From Onthophagus taurus (Eukaryota > Arthropoda > Insecta > Coleoptera > Scarabaeidae), in NCBI RefSeq assembly GCF_036711975.1, contig NC_091966.1, positions 37,951,501-38,015,500 on the forward strand: DNA of 64,000 bases. Direction: 5' to 3'. The translations under genes and the position numbers were made by a program. Under the pieces are notes generated by a model that ran no database searches, had not been told where the DNA came from, and saw only the letters and a list, made by a program, of their open reading frames with translations. Of the stretch, positions 21,201-32,816 are shown in pieces. How positions within the stretch are numbered: the first letter of the stretch is position 1; each line of letters begins with the position of its first letter.

Positions 21201-24200
21201 AAGTAGAACGCATCGCTAGTAGGGACTTCAGGCAGTGGAGCATTCTGTTAAAACTCAAATAAAAGTGTCAACAGTAGGATCATTTCTCGCCAAAGACTGC
21301 TTAATTTTTAGTTCATCATAAAAAAACTTTTTTTGCTAATTATGCATAACACAATTGAATATCAGCCTAGTAAATACATACTAATTAGTTACTTATTTTT
21401 AATACCAAATTAAACTAGATCATGTTTTGCAGCTTTTCCCAGTGGTTCAGTCTGCTTTACCCATAATATAGATAAATATTGTCATATTTTTACCGTTTTA
21501 AGATCAAAACACAAAAACGCGCACACTGCGATACGCGGAACACACGTTTAAGGTATTATTGTTTTTGTTATAATTCGGCACTATTGCTCGCGTTTGAATC
21601 GACTAGGGCACTAGGTCACTAAATCGAACGGTTTCATCCTCTGAAGGGGACGCAGGACATCCTCGTTGTCGAGAAGTTTTTAGAAGTGTTTAGATGCAAA
21701 TGATGCAATTTCTGATGACACCGATGCTACTTTCAATGCACCTAATTTTATGCACCTTAGTACTTTGTTCTGGAATCTTTGAATCACACTTGCATCTGTG
21801 TTGCAGGTACAATCGTGTTCACGGGAAATGCGTACCGAGAAGGTCAAGAGCTGTTGTGAGATCCGACATGCCGCTTACCTGTCCGGGATCGCCACAAGTT
21901 CCTCCACGAGCCCGTTTAGCTAGCAGCATGTCGGATCTCACAACAGCTCTTGCCCTTCGGTACGCATTTCCCGTGAACACGACTGTACACCCCACAGTTG
22001 GATTCTGTATGTCCATTTTGGTTTTAATACTTGCTTGTATATTAGCAACTTGTTACTTAGTGATAGCGTTGATTTTCTGCCAATAAGCCAATATAGGTGT
22101 CTAAATTTGATATCAAGTTCCTCACGTTTTTTTTTTTGACGTGAGCTTTTCATTTGAGTTTGGCATCCAGCATTGCCAATTATATGTACTGGGACATAGT
22201 TTACTTTCTTATAAGTAAAGTTTATGTATGCCGATTTATTTGTACTTAGTTTTAATAGCCATCGTTTGGTCCAGTTTTCTATTGAATTTAAGGCCAATTG
22301 TAACTTATTTGCTGCAACTACTTTATTTTCTGCAACAGCCAAGTTCGCTGGATCATCTTCGAATGTAGCTGTTTTTGTTTCTGGTAAGTTTCTGGTACCT
22401 GAGAAAGGTCGAATGTGTAGAGTAAGTACAGTGTTGAGCCAAGCACAATTCCTTGAGGAACTTCGGCTCGTATTTCATGTAGTGGTGAATAAACGTTTTC
22501 GTATTTTACTCTAAAATATCAATCAGAAAGATACGATTTTAACAGTTGACTATACGTTGATGGTAGTATTTGGTCTAGTTTGCAATTTAAATCATCTAAC
22601 CAGACATTGTCGAAAGCTTGCGCAACATCCAGAAATACGGCGGAGCAGACTTTATTTTCTTCCATTGCTATTTCGATAGTATTCGTTATTCTATGAACTT
22701 GATCTATTGTTGCATGTTTATTCCAAAACCCAATTTGATGTGTTGATATTATGGCTTTTTCTTCTATGATAGCTTTTAGTCTTTTTAAAATTAGCCTATA
22801 TGATGTAACATCTGTTGGGGGTTTACCAGGTTTTGGTATCATTATTATTTCAGCAACTTTCCATATGCTTGGGAAGAATTTCTGTTTAAGAGTAGCATTA
22901 ATTATGTGTAATAGTTTTGTAATCGCGTGTTTTGGTAGTTGTTTGAATGTTTCTCCATTAATTAGGTCATAGCCTACTGATTTCTGTATATTTAGTTGTT
23001 GTATTTCATAATACAATTCTTTCATTCTTACACATGGTATATTACTCTGCTGATCACTTTGAATTACGCTAGGGTGTATGTGTTTTTGGAACTTTAAGCT
23101 TTCTTGTTGCCTTCCACAGAGAATAATCAGTACTGGCATCGTCAGTAAGGTCTTTTAAGTAATTTTGAATATTATTATCTTTGTGGCTATCTGTTAATGC
23201 TCATAATTCGGCTGTTATTTTATTTAATTTAGTTTTATCACTAGGAATTCTATTAGTTTTCCATCGCTTTCTTGCTTTCTGTTTTTCTGCAATTTTGTCT
23301 CTAATGTGTTTAGGATAAATATTGGATTTAGGTTTTGGTGTTAAAATTGGTGTTGAGGCCCAGGCTGCGTTTTGTATGTCTTTTAAGAACTTTTCTACTT
23401 CATTGTCAATGTCTTCCTTTGTTTTCATAAGACCATTAAAGTAAATTTTATTATCTAGTGTTTGTTGAAATAGATTCCAATTAGTGAGTTTATTAATTAG
23501 TGATAAAAAGGGTTCTTTGTTATTTAGAGTAATAATTACTGGTGAGTGATCTCAGTCCAGCCCTAATTCTTCTTCTATGTTTACGAAGTTAAGCGATATA
23601 TTTTTTGTAATAAAAAAATCAAGCAAGTCCGGAATTTTACTTCTATCTGTTGGCTTCCCAATGGAGAGCACCTGACAATTTAGGGCATGGTTCTGTTCTC
23701 TTCATTTTGTATTTGTCAAGCGGGAACTCCAAGACATATGTTTTGCATTAAAGTCTCCTTCAAGTATAAATTTGTTGTCAAAATGTAGTAGAATTTCCTG
23801 ATAATCTTCTCTTTTGAGATTATGTCTTGGTGGTATGTATGTTGCTCCTACAGATATTAAGCCATTAGCAGTTTGAACTTTTACCACTGTAGTTTGGTGT
23901 TGTTCAGTACTAATTGTATTGTTCAAATAGTGGTCAACATTTTACCAACACATAAAAAAACTTGGCATTTATTGAGGTGCAACTGTTTTTCAGTTTCAAG
24001 CTCATTCTTCTGATCCTCGGTTAACTCGTTATTTTTAATCTTATTTTCTAATCTATTGAAAGTTTGTCACTTCTAAAGTGGCCAAAAGAATAGTTTTTGA
24101 AGTTTGATTTAAAATATCTATAAAATAAATCCTAAGAGACCACCCATTAGGTTTAACACTCATTATACTGCAGGTTCCTATGTCTTCAAGTATAACTCAT

Positions 24201-24919
24201 ACAGGAGCCGCCTTATTGTTGCTATAATTCAAAAGTGGAGGCAGCTCCATTTAACATTGCCCTACCAAGATTCAATTTGGTTGGTGCCTCAGTGTTGCAC
24301 CAATTGATAACTACTATTTTATTGGATGCAACATGCAACAGTGTATTTAATTCATTTTTGACAAAAAGTGAAGCTGTCTTGTTGTTGTTGCAAGGTCTTC
24401 AATTTGTAATTAATGTCAATTTGATTATGACACTGGCCAAATTGGTTTTGTTTAATGTCTATTTGAGCTTGATTAGTGCCAATTTGAAGTTGAAATGGTA
24501 TAGTTACATAAATCTTATAAAACAATTTAAAAACAATGTAAACAAAAACGTATCAACACGTGTTTTTGTTATTGATCTGTCAAATTAAGCTCCGCCTTCA
24601 AATATGTCACCTGTGCGTAAGTGGTCGATAAAAAACCAACCTAATCATTCAGTTTAAAAAAAATATCAAACGCACCGAAAATAACAAAAAGAAATATTAA
24701 AAATTACCTGTTAAGTTCAGTTTCTGCGAAATCCAATAGGATCGAAACGAATTGTTCGTTCGACGGGCAAGAGAACAACAACTTGAGCTCGGTCCAACGT
24801 TTGACGTTTGCGGCACCGATAACGGCATTCAAGGCGACGATCTGGTCGGTTTTCGCGATTTTTTCCGCACCGTTCACCACCGGTCGCTTCCTGTTCTCTT
24901 TCTGGTGTCGTTTGGACAT
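15265..24919 (-). CDS. PRDM-family PR/SET-domain zinc-finger transcription factor (PRDM10/15-like)
   Basis: Proposed exons: 24919-24708, 20549-19375, 18169-17961, 17906-17759, 17702-15265, giving 1393 residues in frame. A CxxC zinc knuckle (about 260-273) precedes a PR/SET domain (about 331-451: LPDQLYF, GLGVFATHEIQQFTQLGPI, NWARFVRPAPSR, GEELMYW). At least seven C2H2/C2HC fingers follow; one is split by the 17961/17906 intron. The fingers end with SNLKIHMLTHSGIKPFRC and a conserved-looking MPKIERSVDYTFEAYSG. A 600-residue tail rich in Asn, Asp, Ser and Leu follows. PRDM proteins regulate transcription in the nucleus; PR domains often lack strong methyltransferase activity. Exon 1 is assigned because its phase (two overhanging bases) fits exon 2, and no other minus-strand gene lies between; exons 2-5 are much surer. 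The knuckle-PR order suggests PRDM4/10/15 relatives; the exact orthologue is not fixed. Confidence 0.85.
18399..18895. repeat. 129-bp tandem repeat in PRDM intron 3, about 3.8 copies
   Basis: Units start at 18399, 18528, 18657 and 18785, each beginning GAGTARACAGAAYATAACAA. Copies are about 95% alike. The unit is 43 codons long, so a minus-strand frame stays open through all copies (18249-18758). Confidence 0.9.
20612..20889. repeat. 139-bp tandem duplication in PRDM intron 1
   Basis: Bases 20612-20750 and 20751-20889 are nearly identical; I see one substitution (CAAAGAGCAAG versus CAAAAAGCAAG). A recent duplication just upstream of exon 2. Confidence 0.9.
21560..23940 (-). pseudogene. Dead 5'-truncated Jockey-clade non-LTR retrotransposon
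   Basis: Read on the minus strand: an endonuclease end with FILEGDFNAKHMSWSSR (23760s), a linker, then reverse transcriptase with SAVFLDVAQAFDNVW (22600s), a VPQGIVLGSTLYLLYTFDL block (22440s), WLLKLSTNKS, KFRHLYWLIGRKS, KPKWTYRIQLWG, and after an interruption SVIQRFQNKVLRCI and LLDNEDVLRPLQRMKPFDLV (21640s). The catalytic FADD appears as FEDD, and frame shifts break the ORF. It lies in PRDM intron 1, same strand as the host. A foldback element (21806-21990) splits its C-terminal part. Confidence 0.9.
21806..21990. mobile_element. 185-bp foldback MITE inserted in the Jockey element
   Basis: Arms of about 62 bp (21808-21870 and 21927-21989) are reverse complements with few mismatches and share GTGTTCACGGGAAATGCGTA. 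They are separated by about 56 bp. The retrotransposon reading frame stops at one end (IQLWG) and resumes at the other (NTDASVIQRF), which shows it was inserted after the host element. Confidence 0.9.
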
Positions 24920-25450
24920 AATTGGCGCGGAAACTTTAAATAAATATTAGACAAACACATTGTTGAGGCCCATGTATTGTATACTATCGCCTATCCTCTT
25001 TATTGTCAAGGACGAAGGCGGCTTGTGTGGGACGGCGGGGGGGCGGGAAAACTTGGCCAATTCAAAACTTTCAGAAAAGAGAATCGCAAATCATTTGGGT
25101 TTAAAGTTAAAAATAAAAAAATTTATGGTGGTTTGTTCGAAACTTAGCTTGATTAAATTCTTTATAAATATTTAACTAAAAAAAATTTTTTTTAAGAAAC
25201 TAAACTTAAATTTAATTCTTAATTAAAAAAAAATAAAACACAATAAAAAGTCGAATTTATTGTTATTTAAAATGTTATTATTTTAAAAAGTCAAACAATA
25301 ATTTATTTTGCAAAAACATAAATAATTTAACGTTAATTACTGGCGCCATCTATTGTTTAAAAATCGAAATCGCAATGTCATTTTAAAACTCATTAAAGAG
25401 GTTATGTTGGTTGAGGTTATGTTATAAAACGTGGTGTTTATTTCGAAAAA
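24920..25450. promoter_or_regulatory. Divergent promoter region of PRDM (minus) and NOL11 (plus)
   Basis: 531 bp between the two start codons. A CpG-containing GC-rich patch lies at about 25010-25060 next to the PRDM side; the NOL11 side is AT-rich. No TATA box is clear. A shared bidirectional promoter is inferred from spacing only. Confidence 0.45.
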
Positions 25451-28400
25451 ATGGCTAAATTGGGTTCTTATTTCGGTTTGTGCCCTTTAGTGGATCAACA
25501 CAACTTGCTAGGAATTTCCGAAGCGTCCGAAAATGGGCACATTATTGTTGCATTATGTAAAAATATAGTTGCAAAATACAGGGTGAGTCAAAAACTAAAT
25601 TTAATTTACAATTTTGCTCATAAAATCCATTTTTTTTGTAGGTTTCAGATCAAAAACAAATACAAAGTTGGCGAACTAAAGATAAATTAAGTTCACCGGT
25701 TATATTTAATAAAACTGATAAAAAATACGTTGGAACTTTCAATTCGGTGAATATAAAGATTTGGAGCGATGATGATGAGCATTTAGATAAATTAAAAAAA
25801 TACAAAGTAATTAATAATTTTGGAAAAATTTAAGAATCATCATGTGGCTTAAAAATCAATGATAATGAATGTTTAGCTGCACATCTCTCAAGACTGCTAA
25901 ACCTGCATGATTCCAGTTCTAAGTATAGTGTTAGTTCTACATAGTAACAGTGCTAGTGTAAAACTAAAACTAACACTAGACCTAGAATTAGAAAGTATTT
26001 TGTTTAGCCATGTTTAGGAAACCCATTGGCTAGACCAGAGTATTATTGCTTATTATCTCCATAAAACATTGAGAAAAATGTTGAGAGATTATCATAAACT
26101 TCTACAAATTCTGCAAGTTGATTGAAAAAGATGCAGCTCATATTAGGTACTGATTCCAGAAAGTTTAGAATCAGTTCTAAGTATTTAGAAAACATTGAGG
26201 TTGGACTTTATTCTATTGTCATATTTACAATAGATTCTGAAAGAGTTTGGTGTTATTCCAAGCTGCGTTTTTAAACTTTTTGAATTATTACATCTTTTGG
26301 CAAATACTAAAACTTATCAGACTCAGTTTTGAGTGTTCACATAAAATTATACAAGTTGCAGGAAAAGATGTAGTACATTTTAGGATGTGGTAACTGTTTG
26401 CAGAAAGTTCAGAATCAATATTAAGTGCTTAGACAATGTTGAGGTTGGTGTTATTGAAAGCTGCGTTTTGAACCAAATTTAGCTTATGATTGCTTTGTTG
26501 ATTAAAGAAAAATATAGATTTTATGTAAAGATTACAAGGTAAAGAAAACAATAATAACTATTATCCCTGAATAAACATAGAATAGAAGTTTTCCACTGAA
26601 GCAGTATACTTAAATTGTTACCACTTGTATGTGGTTTTTCAATCAACTCATTGGTGCAGTCTAGGTCGGTGTAATTTGTCTTATTCTTTGGGCTCATTGA
26701 ATTAGATGCTGATCATTTCAGAAAAACTTGGAATATCCAGTTTTTTATTTGTTTCTTCACTATGGCGTCACTTAAGTTGGCATGCAATAATCTTTTTATT
26801 TCTGGAAGCATCACATTATATAGTTTTGGTGCAACGTAATTTAGGCTATGCTCTCATATTGTTTTATTACATTTTGGAAGTTTTGCAGTTATGTTCCTGT
26901 TTCTTGTGTCATAGGAAGGTCTATTTGATTCATTAAGTGACTATGTGTGTGTACATACATCAACACTTTCTGACTATATATTTGCCTTGTGTTTAGTACC
27001 TGGCTTATGTTATAATAGGTAACTCATTTGAAAGTGATGTTATATTTTTGTTGTACATTATTCTTAATATCCATTTCTGTAGTTTATTAATTTTCTCCAA
27101 ATGAGTATCGTTGGCTCCTCCTCAACCCAAAACGACGTATTACGTAAGAGATTGCACAAGGGGAGTAGTAAACAATTTTCAGTCCTCTGATTTTCTTTAC
27201 AATGGTTTCAATCTGTAAATTCCAACATAGATGTTGATCAATAATTATGCCTATATATTTTATTGATGATGCTTGTGGAATATTGATTGAGATAGGATTG
27301 GCTTTCTTTCCAGTGAATATTTCCAAACTCCAAACCCATTTCATTTGCATTATTATATGTTTTGGCAAACACCAAAACTTATCAGAATCAGTTATAAGCG
27401 TTTACATAAAATTGATTCCGGAAAGTTCAAAATCCGCGAATCTGGGTTGGTCATCATAGATAGGATTAAGATAAAATATCTCTTTCCAAGACAAAAAAAA
27501 TCTGTTGTAGTTCAATAATATTATATACATTTTATTATCTAACGCTAAATACATTTAATAATAATAATAATAGTACTTTATTGACCGCAACAACCAACAT
27601 AAAAAAGTTAAACAATAATATAAAGAAAAAAAAATAAATAAATGAAAAATTCGTTCTATATGTGAAACTAATTACAATCTGCGGCCAATAGGCGGATTCA
27701 GATTGGCATCCATCGCGATGGAAGCCATCTGTTCAACTCAACCTAGAGTTGAGAACGACTAATAATTACATATTCAATTGTTTTCCGCAATTAAATTAAT
27801 CAATTCAAATGATTCCCTATATAACCAATAAATAGATAACAACCCAATGTCAGAGCACTGAGGCAGCATAAGGATTATGTTGACCTATCTGAAGCCGAAA
27901 CAAGGTGTTACGCAAGTTAACTTTAAAAACGGATAGACTTTTATTTTTAAATTCAGGAGGACAGGAATTATACTCCTTGGCCACATTATATGAAAAAGAG
28001 CGCCTAAAAAGAGCTTTCCTGTGAGCAGGAACGGCGATAGTATTTTTGTGTCTAAGATTCAAGTTATGAACATCGGTCCTATAGGTGATTTTATTATATA
28101 AGTAAGGTGGAGTCCCCGTAGTAATTAACTTGTGCACAAGACACAAGAACTGATGTTTGAATTTGTTTCTGATATTTAACCATTTTGCAGTAACCAATGT
28201 GTGACTAATATTTTCACGCTTACGAACGCCATACATAAAACGAAGACAGCTATTTTGAACCCTTTGAATACGATGAAGTTCATACCCAGTTAAACATGGA
28301 CCATACATGGCAGCACAATGCACAAAATTTGACAGAACAAGTGTTTCGCACAAACGTTTCTTTGTAATTATATTTAAAATGTGTCGGTGTTGATAGAGGC

Positions 28401-31400
28401 ATCTAAGAACACCATATGCCTTTTTCACGCAAGCAGTGACATGACTGCTGAATCGCAGATTGCTGTCGACAAGCACACCCAGATTTTTTGACTCAGGGTA
28501 CACTACCAGCCTCTCTCCACCCAAAAATATACCGACACTATCAGAGTCCAAGTTACCAAAGATGACTACCTTAGATTTAGTGGCATTGAGAGTTAGTGCC
28601 ATCTTGTGCGAGCAATCTAAAATAGCGTTCAGATCTACATTTATTTTTAAGCAAGCAGAAGCGAGGTGTTCCTTTGGAAAGGTTATGTAAATTTGGGTAT
28701 CATCTGCGTACATGTGTATCGACGAATATTGAATGCACTTAGGCAATTGGGATGTATACAAGGAAAACAATAGAGGAGCCAGAATAGACCCCTGTGGCAC
28801 TCCCACTCTCACAGGCAGTGATGATGAAGATACATTGTTCAATTTTACTATCTGAGCACGATTGGATAGGAAACTTTCCAAAAGCAAAACCGCTGAGTCG
28901 GACAGACCAACATAGCGCAGAAGAGCTAAAAGCATTGAATGGTTAACCTTATCAAAGGCCTTACTGTAGTCCAGCAGTACAAGTATCCCACATAGACCGC
29001 CATCACGAGCTCTAATAATATCGTCTGTTACCTTTAATAGAGCCGTTGTACAGCTATGGTTAGGTCGAAAACCAGACTGAGAGGTGGGCAAGATGTTATG
29101 ATCACTAATAACTAGAAACTAGAACTAACACTAGACCTAGAACTAGAAAATATCGGGTTTAGCCGTGCGTCTGTAGACGAACGATAGTTTTTCCAACAAA
29201 AAAAATCAATTAATATTTTTCACAAAATAATGTTAAGTCAAAAGGAAGATTTCGTCAAAATCTAAATGAAATAGGAACCCCGTTGGCTAGACCAGAGTAT
29301 TATTGGTTATTATCTCCGTAAAACATTGAAGAAAATGTTGAGAGATTAGCATAAATTTCTACAAATTCTGCAAGTGGGTTGAAAAAGATGCAGCACATAT
29401 TAGGTAACTGATTCCAGAATGTTCAGAATCGGTTCTAAGTATTTAGACAACTTTAAGGTTGGACTTTATTCTATTGTCATACTTATATTATCATACAATA
29501 GATTCTAAATGGTTCTGGTATTATTCAAAGCTGCGTTTTGAAACTTTCAAAACCTATTCCATTTGCATTATTACATCTTTTGGTAATATATATATATATA
29601 TTAAACCTTATCAGACTCAGTTTCTCACAGTTTTGAATGTAGTAACTGTTTCCAGAAAGTTCAGAATCAATTCTAAGTGCTTAGACATTGTTGAGGTTGG
29701 TGTCATTGAAAGCTACGGTTTGAAACAAATTTAGCTTTTGATTGGATCGGCTTTCTTTTCAAAAATTTTGAATCCGCGAATCTGGGTTGGTCATCATTCA
29801 TTATAGATAGGATTAACATAAAATACCTCTTTCCAAGAGAAAAAAAAATCTGTTGTTGTAGCAATATTGGCAATATTGTGTCCTTTGCCTTGGAACTTCA
29901 AATTTAATTCGTTCAAGTGTTGTGTCGTATCAGTTAAAAATGCAAGATCAGCCAGAAATAAAGGATCTTGCATACAATTTTGCAGCTCAGAAGTGTCTGA
30001 TTTTATTTCATTTTTTAGAAATAAAGGTATTTTTTTCGTAAAGCAAAAAAACGTTCAAGGCAGTGCGCCCAGCACTAAGCCATCATATTTTGGAATGTAA
30101 TAACAAATCTCCATAGGTTACATCAATTTCACCTAAAAAATGTCGAAATTTTCCATGAGTCAAAGCTTTGTTTTCGCCTCTAATGAGATTTGTTATTCTA
30201 ACAACTTTCATGGCATTCGTTTGGCGCATAGATTTTTCACACAAGGCTTCCTGGTGTATGATGCGGTGAATCAACGAGCAATTAATGCCATTTTCTTTCA
30301 GAAGTCCCGCGAATCCTGTCACTTTTCCCGTCATAGCTTTTGCTCCATCAGTTACAATGCAAGAACATTTTTAAAATCTTCCGTAGTCTATTACAGTTTT
30401 ATTGAGAGCTATAAAGATATCAGCGCTTTGAATTGTTCCGTGTAACGGTATCAAATTTAACATTTCCTCCGTAATAGTAAAATCTTTTGAAATGCAACGA
30501 ATAAATATTAATAATTGACTGATATGTCTGGTCGGTTTACATATTGGCCCATATCATCTACTCGTCGCGCCACTGTTTGGTGAGATAATGCTACAGATTC
30601 AAACTTTTCCGCCAACTTTGGCTGCATGAAGCGTTGAGCCATTGACTGCGCATTTTTTCATTAAAATTCCATCACTGAATGTTTTTTTTTGCTTTGGCTA
30701 ATAGTAAAGAAACTTCATAAAACGCAGCCAAACTTTGTTCATTATCTGAATTTATTTTTGAAAATACGACGAATCGATGACATCACAAAAAGTGACGTCA
30801 CGTCGAAATTAGAATGATTTTTCGGAAAGTTTTACACTTTTCCACACTTTTTTTATTTGTAACGACTTACTTGAGTGATTTCCCGTCGATTAAAAAATTG
30901 ATGATTCTTGAATTATACCATAATTTTAATTATTTAATATTATTATAATAGGATTTCTTTTTAGTTTAATGAACCAATTCATACGTTATTAAGCATTGGG
31001 GAAGAATCGTTCATTATTTTTAAGAACGGAAACATCTTTCCCTTAACACAATGCATTAATGAACGTAAACAATTAAAATTTGAAAAGATTTTTAAGGAGA
31101 ACGAAGAAATCGTGGATGTTTTACAAATACAAAGAGAAAATGAAGTTTTCTTCGGATTAATTGTCAATAATGATAATAAAAAAATTCTTTATTTAATGGT
31201 TATTTCGAACGGAGTTCAACATCTTTTAAAACAGATTGAATTAAAACGAGATAATGTTGAGTTATCGGGATACACTTTGTGTCGTTTGCATGATAAATCC
31301 ATAAATTTCTTATCGTTTTGTAAGAAACAAATTTTATTAAAAAATTAAACTAAAATTAATTTCTTTTAGGGTCCGACAACAAACTTTATTCATTACAAAT

Positions 31401-32463
31401 TAATAATAACAAAAAAGAAAGTTGTAATCTCAGTGATATCTTTGCAACAATTGAATCGATTTCTTCGTCTCACTTTGCAGCTTTAACGCCGATAAGTAAC
31501 GATAACATAGCGATTTATGGGGCTGATCGAAACCAAGAAGGAGCGAAATTAATTATTTACAACACTCAGTATAAAGTGGGTCAATCGATGTTGTCATTTA
31601 AATTGTTTTCGAAAGCCAAAAAAATTTGGTGTATTGAAAACTATTTGTTTATGTGTTCAGGCCAACATTTAGCAGTTGTTCCTTTCTTTATAAACACGGA
31701 GCATTTATCCGCGTTAGTCGGAAGTCACAAGATTGATTTAACCGATACCGATCTCCAACAAAGCGTCATAATTACAAATTTAGAAAACGAAAAGGAAGTT
31801 CAAGTTAATTATAAAATTCCTAAGAGGATTAAAAAGAAAGTTAAAGAATTATTCGTTCAAGGACTTTCCGAAGTTGACATTTCAAATCATCTAATTCCTT
31901 TGTATATGGAAAACGACGAAATTGAATGTTTAAAGGAATGTTTAGGTTACTTCAAAGATTTAAGCGAAAAATGTCTTGTTACCTTATTAATTTATTTTAT
32001 TCAAAAAGAACTAAAAGAAAAAAATGAATTTAATAATTCACCTAATTTTAAATTAATTGATATCATTTTATCAACTCCAATTAGTGAAGTTTTAATTATG
32101 CCGTATTTAAAACGAGAATTTGACATCGCAACAACTTTATATCTCATCCAATATATTTCTCATTTACTATCTCAAGATGGACACAACTTGCCGAAATTGG
32201 ACGAAATGGAAACCGAAAAAAGATTAATTGAATGGGGAAGCATGTTGTTAGATGCAAATTATCAAAAATTTCTTTTAACTGAAGACCCAAATGTTAAAAT
32301 CGTATTGAGCGATTTCAACGAAATCGTTAAAGATTACTCGGAAAATCTTAAAACGATTCGAAGTGTGGTTCCTTTATGTGAAAATATCGTTAAGAAACGT
32401 ATTCCAAGTTGTATAAATCAACCAAATTTGATGTATTGTATAAAAGAAATAAAGTTGAGTTAA
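25451..32463 (+). CDS. NOL11: Nucleolar protein 11 (NOL11), SSU processome t-UTP factor
   Basis: Exons 25451-25582, 25642-25806, 30965-31319 and 31370-32463 join in frame to 581 residues; all splice sites are GT-AG. The N-terminal half looks like a beta-propeller: VAKYRVSDQKQIQSW and NSVNIKIWSDDDEHLDK match the NOL11 start, and YLFMCSGQHLAVVPFF matches its later propeller. The C-terminal part is helical and contains the NOL11-type EVLIMPYLKREFDIATTLYL and MLLDANYQKFLL blocks. NOL11 acts in the nucleolus in pre-rRNA transcription and early 18S processing with the t-UTP group. It is shorter than the vertebrate protein (about 719 residues), mostly in the middle. Intron 2 (25807-30964) is 5.2 kb of mobile DNA. 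The ATG at 25451 is the first in the exon. Family call strong; precise domain borders are not. Confidence 0.92.
26018..26490. repeat. Intronic direct repeat, copy 1
   Basis: Matches 29272-29730 in the same orientation, with shared words such as GGCTAGACCAGAGTATTATT and GGTTGGACTTTATTCTATTG. Both copies are preceded by an ACTAACACTAGACCTAGAA motif. Copies differ by many substitutions and small indels. Confidence 0.8.
26700..27390 (-). pseudogene. Fragment of a second non-LTR reverse transcriptase C-terminus
   Basis: 27368-27087 reads ASSIKYIGIIIDQHLCWNLQ, the thumb-region motif of non-LTR reverse transcriptases. Farther downstream in broken frames come SYDTRNRNI and YNVMLPEIKR-like pieces typical of the extreme C-terminus. 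Frame shifts show it is dead. Confidence 0.65.
27550..29098 (-). mobile_element. 5'-truncated CR1-like non-LTR retrotransposon with an open RT frame
   Basis: 29091-27850 is open for 413 codons without a stop. It holds SQSGFRPNHSCTTALL, LLDYSKAFDKVNHS, VPQGSILAPLLFSLY (about 98-112), the catalytic MYADD (127-131) and a C-terminal NLRHKNTIAVPAHR-like block. After the stop come about 270 bases of 3' UTR with AATAAAGTAC and then an ATT repeat tail (27552-27575). The N-terminal part of the reverse transcriptase and the endonuclease are missing, as in normal 5' truncation. The intact frame suggests a fairly recent insertion. It lies antisense in NOL11 intron 2. CR1-like is by motif style; the clade is not proven. 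Confidence 0.88.
29272..29730. repeat. Intronic direct repeat, copy 2
   Basis: Second copy of 26018-26490. The block after it (29746-29865) also resembles 27290-27512, including AATCCGCGAATCTGGGTTGG. Confidence 0.8.
29860..30760 (-). pseudogene. Dead hAT transposase (GTF2IRD2/ZBED-like)
   Basis: The minus strand shows, in broken frames, SLAAFYEVSLLLAKAKK near 30720, a DGxxxMTGKVTGFAGLLKENG block (30334 down), IIHQEALCEKSMR, VVRITNLIRGENKALTHG and KFRHFLGEIDVTYGDLLLHS. This is the family's late-transposase order. Stops and frame shifts interrupt it. It occupies the 3' part of NOL11 intron 2. Confidence 0.8.
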
Positions 32464-32816
32464 GGAATTAATTTTTTTTTGATTTTATTTAAACCATCTC
32501 AATGTACATTAAAACATGTTACTTCATTGTTGAATTCATATTTACATTAATAAGACGGCTTCAAAGCTCTTATTAAAGCTTTATATAATATAGTATTCCA
32601 CATCGAGATCGGTTTTTATGACAGTCATAAATAAAAGCCGGGGTGATTTTTGCCCGCTCGAGTACCTGAAAAGATTTATGACAGACAAGGACAGGATCGA
32701 ACTTTTTTTAAACTAAAATTTTATTAAAAACCAAAGTTTAATTATAACAACTATAATTTAATTATAAAAACTAGTATAAAAGTCAATACTAGTTTAAATA
32801 CTAGCTAAAGTTTAAT
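32464..32816. other. 3' flank of NOL11
   Basis: AT-rich; candidate poly(A) signals are ATTAAA near 32509 and AATAAA near 32628. No other feature seen. Confidence 0.4.

Noticed and set aside
21694-22086. 130-codon plus-strand frame with apparent membrane segments
   Set aside because: It overlaps the Jockey C-terminus on the other strand and runs through both foldback arms; the retrotransposon reading explains the sequence.
24235-24588. 117-codon plus-strand frame
   Set aside because: Hydrophobic, no splice partners or recognised motif, and next to transposon debris; looks like chance.
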